64,000 nt of DNA from Cordilura impudica (Eukaryota; Arthropoda; Insecta; Diptera; Scathophagidae). The stretch is from assembly GCA_963682025.1 (NCBI GenBank), contig OY821520.1, forward strand, positions 91,719,992 to 91,783,991. Reading direction: 5' to 3'. Below the pieces are notes generated by a model. That model worked only from the letters and a program-made list of their open reading frames with translations, did not search any database and was not told the origin of the DNA. The number at the start of each line of letters is the position of its first letter. The stretch's first letter is position 1. A program made the position numbers and the translations under genes. This document shows positions 10,764 through 21,469 of the stretch, one piece after another.

Positions 10764-13040
10764 GATGTGATTATTGCAAGTGATTTTAACTGTAATATTC
10801 TAATGGATTTGAACTTACAGAGTCAATTGATATCAATCGGCTTACATTTAGTAAACACTGAGCACCCTACTCACTTCACGAATACTAGTAGTACACTAAT
10901 AGATATTTTTATATTGGGTAATGTTTCAAATTTATTACTGTACGATGAACTTACTGCGCCATGTTTTTCAAAACACGACTTAATTTTTATGTCATATGAT
11001 TTCAAATTAATGACAACAGAAAGTTCCATTAGTTTTCGTGATTTTCGGAACATTAACTATAGTTTATTGGAAGAACAATTTAACACCACTAACTGGATTT
11101 TTATATACAACATGGTATCTGCTGAGGAACAATTACAGTTTTTTAATAGCCATATACTGCGCCGCTTTGATATTATTGTGCCCTTGCGTATTTACAGAGG
11201 TGATAAAACCAAAAAGTGTTGGTTTAATTCTACTATCAAAAGTCAAATTAATGATCGTGATGTGCTTTACACACGATGAAAAAGATTTAGAACCTCTGAA
11301 CTACATAAAGAATACCGTATAGCACGTCGGAATGTTAATAAGAACATAAGAGAAGCAAAATCAAACTATTACGCTACCCGATTTCGAACGGCTGTTGACT
11401 CTAACAAGAAATGGCAAACGATTAAGGAAATTGGAATCGGAAATAAAAAACCTACTATTTGTAATGTTGATGCAAATAAACTAAATGCATCATTTATCAA
11501 TATACCCTCAACTGTGCTATTGGATCAAAATCCAACAATTAATCAAATAAATGAATCCAGGCAACTTCCACCATTGCATCAATTTGAATTTTCATGTGTC
11601 TTGCCTATTGATGTATTATTACGTTGCTTATCCGTGAAGTCCAATGCAGTCGGGTTTGACCAGATACACCCTAAATTCGTAAAACTTCTTCTACCTAAGG
11701 TATTAGTTTACATCACCCACATTTTTAACACCATTATTACCGCAAGTCACTTTCCAAATTGTTGGAAACATGCAAGGATTATTCCTGTGAAGAAAACTGG
11801 AACTGAATCTCGCCCTATTTCAATATTACCATACTTATCTAAAGTATTTGAACGACTGGTATATGAGCAAATGAGTAAATATTTAACTAATCATCATCTC
11901 CTAGCTAAAAATCAATCAGGCTTTAGGCCAAAGCATAGCTGCGTCACAGCGCTCATTAATGTATCTGAAGACATCAGACAAAATCTTGACAATGGATGTG
12001 TTACGTTTCTGGTGCTTTTGGATCACTCTAAAGCATTCGATTCTGTTAATCATGGAATTCTTTGCAATAAACTATCAAATAAATTCAACTTTACTTCAAC
12101 TGCTGCATCGCTGCTAGCTTCTTATCTTACTAATCGTTTCCAATCTGTATCTTTGTGTGACACAATTTCCACTGCACTACATGTATCTAAAGGAGTGCAG
12201 CAAGGTTCTATTCTTGGCCCACTATTATTCACATTATACATTAATGATTTACCCAGTCAACTTTCACACAGCAATATTCATATATATGAGGATGATGTCC
12301 AAATTTATATTAGCTGTAAAAAAGGATTAATTCGTGAATGCACTGAAAAGCTTAATGAGGATCTCAATATAATATTTGAATGGGCTTCTTCAAATGGACT
12401 TTACTTAAATCCAAAAAAATCCAAATTTCTAGTTATAACTCAAAGAAATCAAACCATCCCTATAGATATTCCAGTATCATTAGGTAATCAGAATATTGAA
12501 ATTGTGGAATCTGCTAGGAATCTGGGAATCATTTTTAATAAATCGCTCACGTGGAACAATCAGATTAATTCTGCATCTGGAAAAATATTTGTAATGCTAA
12601 GAACATTGTACTCTATACAACATCTTACACCTTTAAACATTCGTGTGCTTCTCGCGAAAACTTTCATTATGCCGAAGTTACTATATGGTTGTGAGATATT
12701 TGCTTTTTGTGATTCAGAAAGTAAAAAGAGATTATTAGTAGCTTACAATGCGATCCTACGTTATGTGTATGGTATAAAGAGATATGATGGAACTTCTCTA
12801 TATTCTAAGTCTCTGTACGGAGTTGACCTCGTGGCCTTAATAAAAATAAGATCATTAATTCTACTGCACAAAGTAATATACACCAAAGAACCATCTTATT
12901 TATTTGAACGCCTTCAATTTGCACGATCCAATAGTGGAAATAATATTATACAATTACGATATCGAACATTAATATCTAGTTGGCAATTTTTTATAAATAC
13001 CATATGTCTTGGAACTCGTTACCCAACAATTTACAAATAA
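10764..13040 (+). pseudogene. LINE A ORF2: endonuclease remnant plus reverse transcriptase
   Basis: One reading frame runs from the truncated 5' edge to the stop at 13040 with a single in-frame TGA at 11277-11279, at a position where related LINEs carry Trp, so it may be TGG changed to TGA. The endonuclease part shows SDFNCN, TLIDIFI and SKHDLIF, the C-terminal half of an apurinic-type endonuclease. The linker (ARRNVNKNIREAKSNYY) leads into the reverse transcriptase with PISILPYLSKVFERLV, NQSGFRPKHSCVTAL, LLDHSKAFDSVNH and GVQQGSILGPLL. The catalytic box is YEDD where YADD is usual; both Asp residues remain. A C-terminal domain (LLYGCEIF, RYVYGIKRYD) follows. The RT-containing ORF 11514-13040 is 508 codons and open. 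Truncation makes it non-autonomous. Confidence 0.85.
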
Positions 13041-13336
13041 CAGACAACGCTTTACAATTTAAAAATGAATTGTTTAAAAATGATTTGGTCTCTAATTTTC
13101 AACTTTCTTAATTATTGTTTCATTTGTGATTATATTATATATTCTATACTCTCCCATTATGTATTAATTTTTTACTTATATTTTTATACTTTTGTAATTT
13201 AAAATTATTGTTATTTTTATATTTTTCTTGTTTCTTAAAAGTATTGTAACTACTATCACAAATTGATTGTATCATTATAAGATCACATACTGTAATTAAA
13301 AAGATTTATATCTTGTTGTATGTGATATCCACATTT

Positions 13337-13338
13337 AA

Positions 13339-13397
<59 letters not shown>

Positions 13398-13398
13398 A
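13337..13398 (+). repeat. (TAAA)n tail of LINE A
   Basis: About fifteen uninterrupted TAAA units at the 3' end of LINE A, immediately before the ATACA target duplication. This is typical of target-primed reverse transcription with a microsatellite tail. Confidence 0.9.
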
Positions 13399-14185
13399 AT
13401 ACACATATCTTATAACATTATTAAACAAGACATTTAGTTTCCTATTACTAACTGCATCACAGCTTCCAACCAGCTCACACCCATTCAACAAGGAAGGAAT
13501 CAGATACGTCTTGGCAAGAAAGGCCTTTTTTCTTAAAGGGGTGAAATACTGTGTGGTCCAGACAGCTCGTAGTTTTATATAAGTTTGACCAATCAGTGAA
13601 TTTATATGATCAGTCCATGTCAAATTGCTATTGAAAGTTATCCCTAGATTTTTCGCCGTATTAATTTCAATTTCTGGCCATTTAAAGCAATGTCTTCAGA
13701 AATGGTGGGAATTAAACTTTTTTTCGTATAACAATGCATTTAGATTTTTGTGGATTCAAACAGAGTCTGTTAGCATTAGCCCATAGGTAGATTCTGTTTA
13801 ACTCGGCATTTAGTAGGGTTATGCCTGAGGCAATATTCTGAACTGGCTACTTAAAGTGAGTAGCACGTCATCTGCATATAAATATATCTTACAATTGGAG
13901 AGTTGTTTTGGCAAATCATTTGCGAACAAGGAAAATAAAATTTGACCTAAAATAGAGCCCTGAGGCACTCCTCTAGTAAGGTATTATCTTTCTGACCATA
14001 CACCGTTTACAAATACTGATTGTGTGCGGTTCGAAAGATATGATGATATAAGTTTGGTTGAGGTATCCGTAAATCTAAAAAAGTGTTTCAGTTTTCCAAG
14101 GAATATATCATGGTCTACCGTATCGAAGGCCTTAGAATGGTCTAGAAGCACTAGAAAGTTTATATTTCCATTTCCCAATAAACAA
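13399..14185 (-). pseudogene. CR1-like LINE B, 5'-truncated RT portion (split)
   Basis: Reading leftward from about 14185: GNGNINFLVLLDHSKAFDTVDHD, SSYLSNRTQSVFVNG, RGVPQGSILGQILFSLFAND and LYADDVLLT (catalytic YADD), then after frameshifts TWTDHINSLIG, LIPSLLNGCELVGSC and NNVIRYVY, where it is cut at 13399. The sequence resumes at 10762 with GLRRFDHV. The element is 5'-truncated: the endonuclease is absent and it begins just before RT motif A. It is clearly related to LINE A but not recently identical. Dead. Confidence 0.8.
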
Positions 14186-14329
14186 TGCAAAAATATGCTT
14201 TTTTTTTTAGCAAAATATGCAAATCGATGGCATTTTATTGCAAATTTATTGATTCGAAAAGATATTCTATTTATGTTGATCTAACAATCACGACAAAAAA
14301 CATGTTTTTTAATGAGAATCCGGTCCCTA

Positions 14330-14949
14330 AAAATTATAAAGTTATGAGGCTCTATATGAACTTAATTGTATACTTTTCCTATGGGTAACCAGAGTCTTCA
14401 CTAACAAAGAGAGTCTCATGGGAAAAGTCCAGATAGCGATGAAACTTGGATATGTTATAGAACACGAAAAAATATTTTTTTTAGCTACCCAGTCTCATAT
14501 TTACGGGTAAAAGGTACCAAATAATGGTTAAAATCGAACATAAGAGGTATCTTCGGAAGAAATCGGCTAAAATACGAACTACCCATTATATGAAAAAGCC
14601 GAAATATATCATTACCAAAACAGCATAACGGGAAATACTTATATGTATATGAGTATTTTGTTAAATAACAAGAGCATTTAAGCATGACCGTGCATGTCTT
14701 ATATGCTATTGTGGCCTTGCAAATACCTTTTACACGATGTGTAAGGATTCTTTGCATCAAATGTAAAAAATCTGCAAAACAAAATCACTTAAAACTGCTG
14801 TCTCTTACTTCTTTTTACGTATTCTATAATATCTCCAAGTTTCTTTGCGATGGGCGGGTGCCCGCATGAGACCATTCTCGTAAGTACATGGTGTAATTTT
14901 TGTTATGTCTGTAAAGCGATCATTATTAAATTTACTAATAATAATAAAT
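14330..14949. other. spacer, no gene recognised
   Basis: No repeat family or coding region could be identified. The ORFs here are short and overlap on both strands without recognisable motifs. Confidence 0.35.
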
Positions 14950-15189
14950 TTAATTAAATTTTTTTAGTATGACCTTCGCTTTCATTTGATCATTGACGTG
15001 TTTGTCCTTCTTGCGAATTATTAAGCCATAAATCGTTAATGGCATAATAGTCTTAAACAAATCTTTTTGAATTAATGCCATGAACATAAATGTATCGATT
15101 GTTTTTAGGAGGGACACTTCTCTGGAGTACTCGTATAAAGCAGCAACAGTAAATGGGGTCACTGACAAACCACAGTTACCAATTCCATT
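14950..15189 (-). CDS. unrecognised short ORF, possible terminal exon
   Basis: A minus-strand frame is open for 80 codons from a stop at 15190-15192 to TAA, with no ATG until well inside. It contains NCGLSVTPFTVAALYEYSR, an apolar stretch (TFMFMALI), LTIYGLIIRKKDKHVND and a basic end. Composition is not low-complexity and looks more protein-like than other ORFs here. A TTTGTCAG upstream could serve as a splice acceptor. I do not recognise it; it could be the last exon of a host gene, a relic, or chance. Confidence 0.25.
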   Translation of the reverse strand, partial: NGIGNCGLSVTPFTVAALYEYSREVSLLKTIDTFMFMALIQKDLFKTIMPLTIYGLIIRKKDKHVNDQMKAKVILKKFN

Positions 15190-16682
15190 TTATAAATTTA
15201 ACCTCTTTCGGTAAAATAATCATTTTTGACAATTAATTAAACAATAAACTTGCGAGTCATAAAAAATAATTACAAACAATAAAATGTTTTCTCTAAGTAA
15301 AGATAAAATCACCATGCTAAATGTTTTGGGAGATTACTGTGCTATATCAATAATTAAAAAGACAAACAAAAAAATCGGTATAAGATCCAGCACTTTCTCC
15401 TCGATGTTTATATTCAGCAAAATGTATGCAATAATTTAGTTTTTTCTTTTTTTTTTTTGTTATTAAATTTCTAATTATGAATGCAAATAAAAGTTAATAA
15501 AGGTCTTTCTTGGTTAGATTAAGAAAATTAAATGTGGTTTTGAAACTAAAAGAAAACGCTGTACACATGCGCTTAGCCAACTGCATATAAATTAAAAACC
15601 ACACAACATGCTAATAACGGCTATATACAATTATATGGTGCACACTTTTTGAATTTGTTTATTGGTTCAAAGAGCCTTTTGTGTGGCTTTTCTATTTCAA
15701 ACATATATCCCCTAATAAAGATAATAAAGATCTCTGGAGAGAGCAGCGTAAGCAAAATTATTAAAACAATTGGACGACCTTTCACTTATGTTGTTTAGTT
15801 GGTTAAAGTTAGTGGCTGGCTCCCCTGTTCTTTAGTTTCCCATTTTAAACCGTAATTCTATTTTGTTTTGATCTGTCGGGCCAGTATTCTATGGTAAAGT
15901 GTATGCAGTAAATATAACGGCATTTATTGTGGTTTGAAGATAAGGTTGTTCTGTAGAATACTGCTTTTTTTTCTCTAAATGTAACATTTATTTTTTTTCT
16001 GCCTTCACTCTACTGTGGATTTACTTGAAAATTATAAAGCACATCTTTCATCGGGTCGGTCGATTATTTTAAACCGGTTTCAAAGTTCAAATGCATACTA
16101 TAGAAAATAAAAGATCATGATAATGATAATGATGATGATGATGATGATCAACACTATAATCATGATGTCTTTAAATGAATTTCTTATAAAACTTTGTAGA
16201 ATGCTTGTTCAAGCATATTTAATACAAACATTTATACAAGATATTAGCAGAACTTTGAACGTGAAACAAAAGTGGAAGGAAAAAAATAATAAAATACTGC
16301 AACAAAACCATAAGTTTGTTTTAAACATTAGTTTACTTTCTTTTAACCACAAGAACAGACAGTTATTGTTTCTTATGCGACACTTAGAAGTAAGGGTATT
16401 CACGTTTAGCTTTTAATTCACTGCATCTATTTCGGACAGAGGAATGTTTTCAACAGACAGACAGACAGACGTACTTCGCCAGCTTGACTTCTTTCATAAG
16501 GGAAATGAAAAATATATATATATAGTTTATGAGGTCTCCGGACTTTATTTCGATGACCTAGAAACAGATTGACAAACTGATACAATGATGTGGAGAGTAC
16601 AATAAAATTAAAATTCTATAAATTTTTTTTACAAAAAAAAGATACATTTACTAATAGGACTTAAAACAAAAGCATTTTATAG
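15190..16682. other. AT-rich spacer with (GAT)n microsatellite
   Basis: No gene is supported. A short (GAT)n tract lies at about 16128-16148 and an ACAG tetranucleotide run near 16454-16470. Confidence 0.45.
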
Positions 16683-17460
16683 CAAGCAAGAAATTATAGT
16701 CGGTCTAGACCGACTATACGATACCCTATACCATGGTTTAGAGACCCTATCTCTTCGGTCCAACTAATTCGATATAGAAAACAAGCATAAACCTAATTTG
16801 AGTGGCATTATTATTAATTTTTTTGGTTGCAGATATGAAAAAGTTCATATCGGATGCTATATATATATGGGGACTAGATCAAAACATGGATCGATCCTGA
16901 CCATATTTGGTAAAGTCACTTTGAAAAAATATATACAAACCAAATTTCAGAAAATCTGTGCAATATTTTTGTTTTTTGATAGATTTAAATGAAGATCGGG
17001 AAGCACCTCTATATGGGGCCTATGACTAAGAATTGTTGTATTGGGGCTATTTTTGAACTACTGGATAATGGATATAATAAACACATATAAACCCAATTTG
17101 ACTGAGATCTATATAATAATTTGGAAGTTATGGCAATTCATGTCGATTTCATAAGTTTCATTTGTATAGGGACTAGGTCTGAACATGGATCGAGTTTCAC
17201 CGATTTCAATAGAGTTAATCATATGGCCGACAAAAGCTTATAACCAAATTTCATCAAAATATATTCATATTTGCGACCTGTAGTTTGATTACAAGGTTTA
17301 CATGGACACACAGATGGACGGACGGACGCTTAATCGACTCAGAAAGTGATTCAGAGTCGATCGGTATAATAAAAGATGGGACTATGTCAAATATTTTTGG
17401 TAGTTACAAACAGCAGCACAAAGTCATTATACCCAAACCACATAGTGGTATAGGGTAAAA
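16683..17460 (+). mobile_element. mini-me/DINE-like repeat, copy M4
   Basis: Full-length plus-strand copy with the TATAGTCGGTCTAGACCGAC palindrome near the start, a GGACGGACGG tract near 17315 and a CACATAGTGGTATAGGGTA end. Confidence 0.85.
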
Positions 17461-17710
17461 AAGTACAATTTGAAGAATTCATTTTACTGGAAAAACTTAT
17501 TGGAAAGTGGCTTCAAAGCCCTATAGCAAATTTTGCGATGGGATTTAAAATATAAAAATGTCTTCCATAAATAAAATGAAAATAAAATTCAGAAAATTTA
17601 TTTTACTGGAACACTCTATTAGGAAGGGTCCAAATACCCTCGAATGGTAGTCCTTCAAAAAATTTGCTGATGAAATTAAAAAAAAAAAAACTATTGCGAT
17701 ACAATAAATA

Positions 17711-18993
17711 AAGGGTCCGCCATCTAACGTTTTTTTCAACTAGTGCTTATTTCGTGAATGGTAACACTTTGCTCAGGTCTGATTTGACAGATAATTAGTT
17801 TTATCCTTCCGCTGAACGAATATGGATGTGTATACGCTTGAACATCATGGTAATTTTGCAAATCATGGTAACGTTGCAGAATGTGTGCGAAAATTGCTTA
17901 CGGATTTTGGATGAAGAGAAGCACCGTCAGCTCCGTATGTTCGTTATCTTGTGAAAAAAGTGAAAGAAACTGGCATCCTCATCGATAAACCAAAGCGTGA
18001 AAAACCAAAAACAGTGCGTACACCCGAGAATATTGCTGCTGTGGCAGAAAGTGTGCGTGAAGCGCCATCAACATCAATTCACCGTCGTTTTCAAGAATTG
18101 AACATTTCGGAGGCATCATTGAGACGAATTTTGCATAAAGACCTTGGTATGACGCCATACAAAGTCCAATTGGTTCAGGAGTTGAAGCCAACTGACCATC
18201 CAATGCCTTTTCGCTTCGCTAAGTGGGCCTGTGATCGACTTACAGAAGATGCCGATTTTGTCAAAAAAAATCATATTTTCAGATGAAGCTCATTTTGATC
18301 TTGGCGGATATGTAAACAAGCAAAATTGTCGCATTTGGGGCACACATAAAACCCGCACGCATACATTGAAAAGCCGATACACCCAAAACGAGTCACTGTT
18401 TGGTGCGGCTTTTGGTCCAGAGGCATAATTGGGCCATTTTTCTTCGAAAATGAGCAAGGAGTGGTCGTTACAGTCAATGGCGATCGTTATCGGGCCATGT
18501 TGAACGAATTTTTGTTCACAAAAATTGAAGAGGAGGATATTGGCAACATTTGGTTTCAACAGGACGGCGCTACGAGCCACACAGCCGAAGCTACACTCGA
18601 TGTTTTGCGCCCTGTTTTTGAAGATCGCATTATCAGCCGCAGAGCTGATGTCGTTTGGCCATCGCGCAGTTGCGATTTGACACCGTTGGACTATTATTTG
18701 TGGGGTTCCCTCAAAGATAAGTGTTACGCCAACAACCAGAGACAATTGACGCTTTAAAGGACAATATTCGTGAGTCATTGGTGAAATACAGCGCACACAA
18801 TCGATAATGTGCTTAAAAATTGGACCGATCGTTTAGGCTACTGCATGGCCAGCTGAGGCAGCCATTTGAATGAAGTTATTTTCCATTAGTAACCGGAAGG
18901 ATTGTACTTTCAAATAAAAAAAGAAATTTGAAATAATATTCAGTAGTTTTCTTTTATAGCATTTAAAAAAAAAAAGTTATTTGGCGGACCATT
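17711..18993 (+). mobile_element. mariner family 1, dead copy A
   Basis: Left terminus AAGGGTCCGCCA at 17711 and right terminus GGCGGACCATT ending at 18993 (one change from the family end), flanked by TA (17709-17710 and 18994-18995). Nearly the same sequence as copy B at 45459-46765. Confidence 0.9.
17822..18889 (+). pseudogene. mariner family 1 transposase, copy A (broken)
   Basis: Compared with copy B, the N-terminus has a deletion in the QRWEILRHYF segment. There is a TGA within TDFG*REAPSAP near 17912 and an extra A in a run near 18263-18270 that shifts the frame before the first catalytic motif. A second shift precedes WSRGIIGPFFF near 18415. The second catalytic motif remains as FQQDGATSHTA (Cys changed to Ser) and the third as RSCDLTPLDYYLWG. 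Non-functional. Same DNA-binding plus DDD architecture as copy B. Confidence 0.85.
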
Positions 18994-19190
18994 TACAATA
19001 AAAATAAAATTTAAAAAAATCATTTTGCGAGAAAATTTGAGGATTTCAAATAACAAAGCATTGTCAAAATATAAAATAAAATAAAGTTTTGAAAAACTAT
19101 ACTCTGTCAGAAAAGCTAGGGGATCGGGGGGTTTAAAACCCTCCGAAATCCGCCAATCCGCATAATCCTTCTTTAGAACTCGTCAAACTA

Positions 19191-19580
19191 AAATCATGTG
19201 AGTCCGATAACAGGGGAAATGTGTAAACATCTAGTATTAAAGATTTTTTATGCCACTTTTTTAAAAACAAACAGAAAGCGTCATCTATGTATCACTTATA
19301 GCAAACAACTGCGGGGACTCTAGTTATACTTGTGGGGTTGTTGAATTATGTATATGTTATACGTTTATATTGTGAAATTTTTGTCGTTTTACAGCAAAGG
19401 GTTGTTGAATTAGCTGAAACAATTTTATATCATAATTTTTTCACCAATACTATCATAAGTCACACCGATTTGTCTTACAGCTCACAGCGTAACATGTGAG
19501 CTCACAAGTTACGCTGTTTTTGTGATTGTATTATGAAAAAAAATTTACCCCCCTGCGCGTATAGATGTTTACACATCAAA
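19191..19580 (+). mobile_element. nonautonomous repeat E, copy E1
   Basis: Runs from CATGTGAGTCCGAT through GTGTAAACATCTAG to TAGATGTTTACACATC, so it carries an internal inverted pair around TGTAAACATCTA. It also contains AGCGTAACATGTGAGCTCAC, a local palindrome. The same block occurs at 55606-55905 and, inverted and expanded, at 37473-38077. No coding capacity. Superfamily not assigned. Confidence 0.7.
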
Positions 19581-19819
19581 AAACAGAATTTTGATTCAAA
19601 ACACAAGTTAAATAATATTGGCCAACTTTTAAGGTCATATACTACTTAACGTGTTGATTGAAATTAATATTTTACGAAGTTACATGAATTTAGGGCTTAT
19701 GCTTTATATAAAAGTAGATGTATGTATAATATTTTGTAATTACCATGCGCACAGGTTTGATCCCGCCGTCTTTTAGTGTGGCTACATGAATTTATAATTT
19801 TGTGACTAACATAAATTTA

Positions 19820-20470
19820 TTAGGCAGATTCCAGCACTCGAAATTCGAGTGCAAATTTTAGGAAATTTAATTTTTTCATTTAATAAAAACCCAAATGTAT
19901 GCTTCACAATTCAACTAATTTTAAATGAAGAAAACAAACTCAACACATTAACACAGACACATTAACAAATTTAATAAACACACACATAGCATTGTATTAT
20001 TTTATGTATGCGTTAGTAGCAACTTTAAACGATCATAACTCCAAAAAAATATTCCAGACAATGAAAATCTGTAAATCTGCATAATGCCTGGTTTTCATTA
20101 TGTCATTTTCAATGGCAATTGTTGTCAATTATTTCAGTTGTATGAAAACGGGTTTTAATGTCTTGTCATTTACAACCCCTGGCAACATTTGACATCTGAA
20201 ATGAAATTGCCAGCATGTTGGCAATTTGTTTGTGTTTGACAGCCGGATTTTTTGTTCATTTATAAGATGTAATGAATACGTAATGAATAGAAAATTACGA
20301 GATGTCAGTTGAGGCAATTGTTTGTTGTCAGCTTATATGACATAGTGAAAACCAGGTATAACAGCTAAAAAGAAATACCCTTCAAATGATAAATTTTTTG
20401 TCAAAATCTGAGTAAAACTGTGAAACTTTCATCGGTAGCAAAAAATCGCCTAGCCTATTAATATTATAGA
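19820..20470 (-). mobile_element. nonautonomous Helitron, copy H1 (interrupted)
   Basis: Minus-strand element beginning TCTATAATATTAATAGG (at 20470) and ending in CTAA at 19820, preceded by the terminal hairpin GCACTCGAATTTCGAGTGC. The flanks are A on one side and T on the other, as expected for Helitron insertion. A 274-bp Harbinger-type MITE lies inside at 20085-20358. Family description is under copy H5. Confidence 0.8.
20085..20358. mobile_element. 274-bp PIF/Harbinger-type MITE, copy 2
   Basis: Near-identical to the copy at 9014-9288, with the same TGCCTGGTTTTCA end and TAA duplicated at 20082-20084 and 20359-20361. Inserted in Helitron H1. The right tip reads CCAGGTA instead of CCAGGCA. 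Confidence 0.85.
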
Positions 20471-21469
20471 TACTTGAGATATTCAAATTTACTTTGTATG
20501 AAATTAACCACGCCTTACGAGCTGATCCCGCTTATTTACTTACATTTAGAAGCAATGAATTCACACAAACATTCAAGAACATCACTCTTCCAGATGTCGT
20601 TGATATATGTAGATATAAAATAAATTAAAAAACTAAATTTTAAATGGTTTCTGAAATTTTTAAAATAAGTTTTACCTCTAAACCGACGATATGTAATACT
20701 AAATATTTATTTTTGGAAAGACTGCTCCAACTATATTCTATATATTCCCTTCTCTCGATATTTGATATTAAAAACTAACTTTTCAAGGGAGGTACCACAC
20801 CCATTTTATATATTAACAATATATAAATTTTTGTTCCTTCAACGTAGGCAGTTAGGCGTTGTGTATATTTCAAGAAGGCATTGTGTATATTTAAGGTGCA
20901 GTCTCCATTAAACAAAGTTTCGTAGAATAAAAATTTGCTTTATTCGAGGCAAACATATTTTGAAATATGCATTGTATCATGAATTCCCCTAAATATTTCA
21001 ACATTTCTATCTAAAGTTTCTGTTTTTGCTAACATCAGATGCAATTGTCTTTCATATTCTTACGATATAACTTGTGTTTCTTATGTTACCATTCACCACT
21101 CCAGTGTTTTTGTTTTTATTATTCTTTTTTTTCCATTATAATCTTCATACCAAAATTCTTTAAAACAAATCTTTTTTCCAACAATGACATCATAATTTTA
21201 AACGTGACATTTACTGTTCTCTCCATTAAACCGTGTTTTTGTACTGCGATGACCTTATCTCATAGTGAACAAAAAGGATTTTGAACACTTAAATAGTGTA
21301 ACTAAATTGACTTCTCCTCACATTTTACAGTTTCATGGTTGATATTTTAACATGACGATGCTTTTTTTCATTTTGAATAAGTTTGTGTTGATAAAAAAAA
21401 AGAAAAACTTTTAAATTCAAATACACAAGTATTGAAACTGCCAACATGTGAGATGGGCAATATTTATAC
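20471..21469. other. AT-rich spacer, no gene recognised
   Basis: No recognisable coding region or repeat family. The 81-codon ORF at 21039-21284 is rich in Phe/Ile/Ser from T-rich sequence and is not supported. Confidence 0.35.

Larger units (their letters stand above)
10763..13398 (+). mobile_element. 5'-truncated CR1-like non-LTR retrotransposon (LINE A)
   Basis: The element starts abruptly inside its endonuclease domain at 10763 and ends in a (TAAA)n tail at 13398. It is flanked by ATACA at 10758-10762 and 13399-13403, a short target-site duplication. Insertion split the minus-strand LINE B within its RYVYG motif. Length is about 2.64 kb. No RNase H domain. CR1 affiliation is inferred from the DHSKAFDSVNH and GSILGPLLFTLYINDLP wording; the clade call is tentative. 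Confidence 0.85.
6981..14329 (-). mobile_element. candidate composite hAT element filled with nested insertions
   Basis: TAGGGATCGGATTCTCAT at 6981-6998 and its reverse complement near 14312-14329 (one mismatch in 18) form an inverted pair beginning TAGGG, which fits the hAT YARNG terminus. Both ends have subterminal AAATATGCA-like repeats and an ATCGAT word. A dead hAT transposase (8880-10375, minus strand) lies between them. The 7.3-kb interval also holds mini-me copies M2 and M3, a Harbinger-type MITE and two nested LINEs, which would account for its length. No clean 8-bp target duplication is seen, so pairing of these two ends is inference. Confidence 0.45.

Noticed and set aside
18290..18796. 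168-codon minus-strand ORF
   Set aside because: Antisense shadow of the dead mariner transposase copy A.
19098..19160. GGGGTTTAAAACCC-type palindrome as an origin or viral relic
   Set aside because: Only a short palindrome; no replication gene or second copy is seen nearby.
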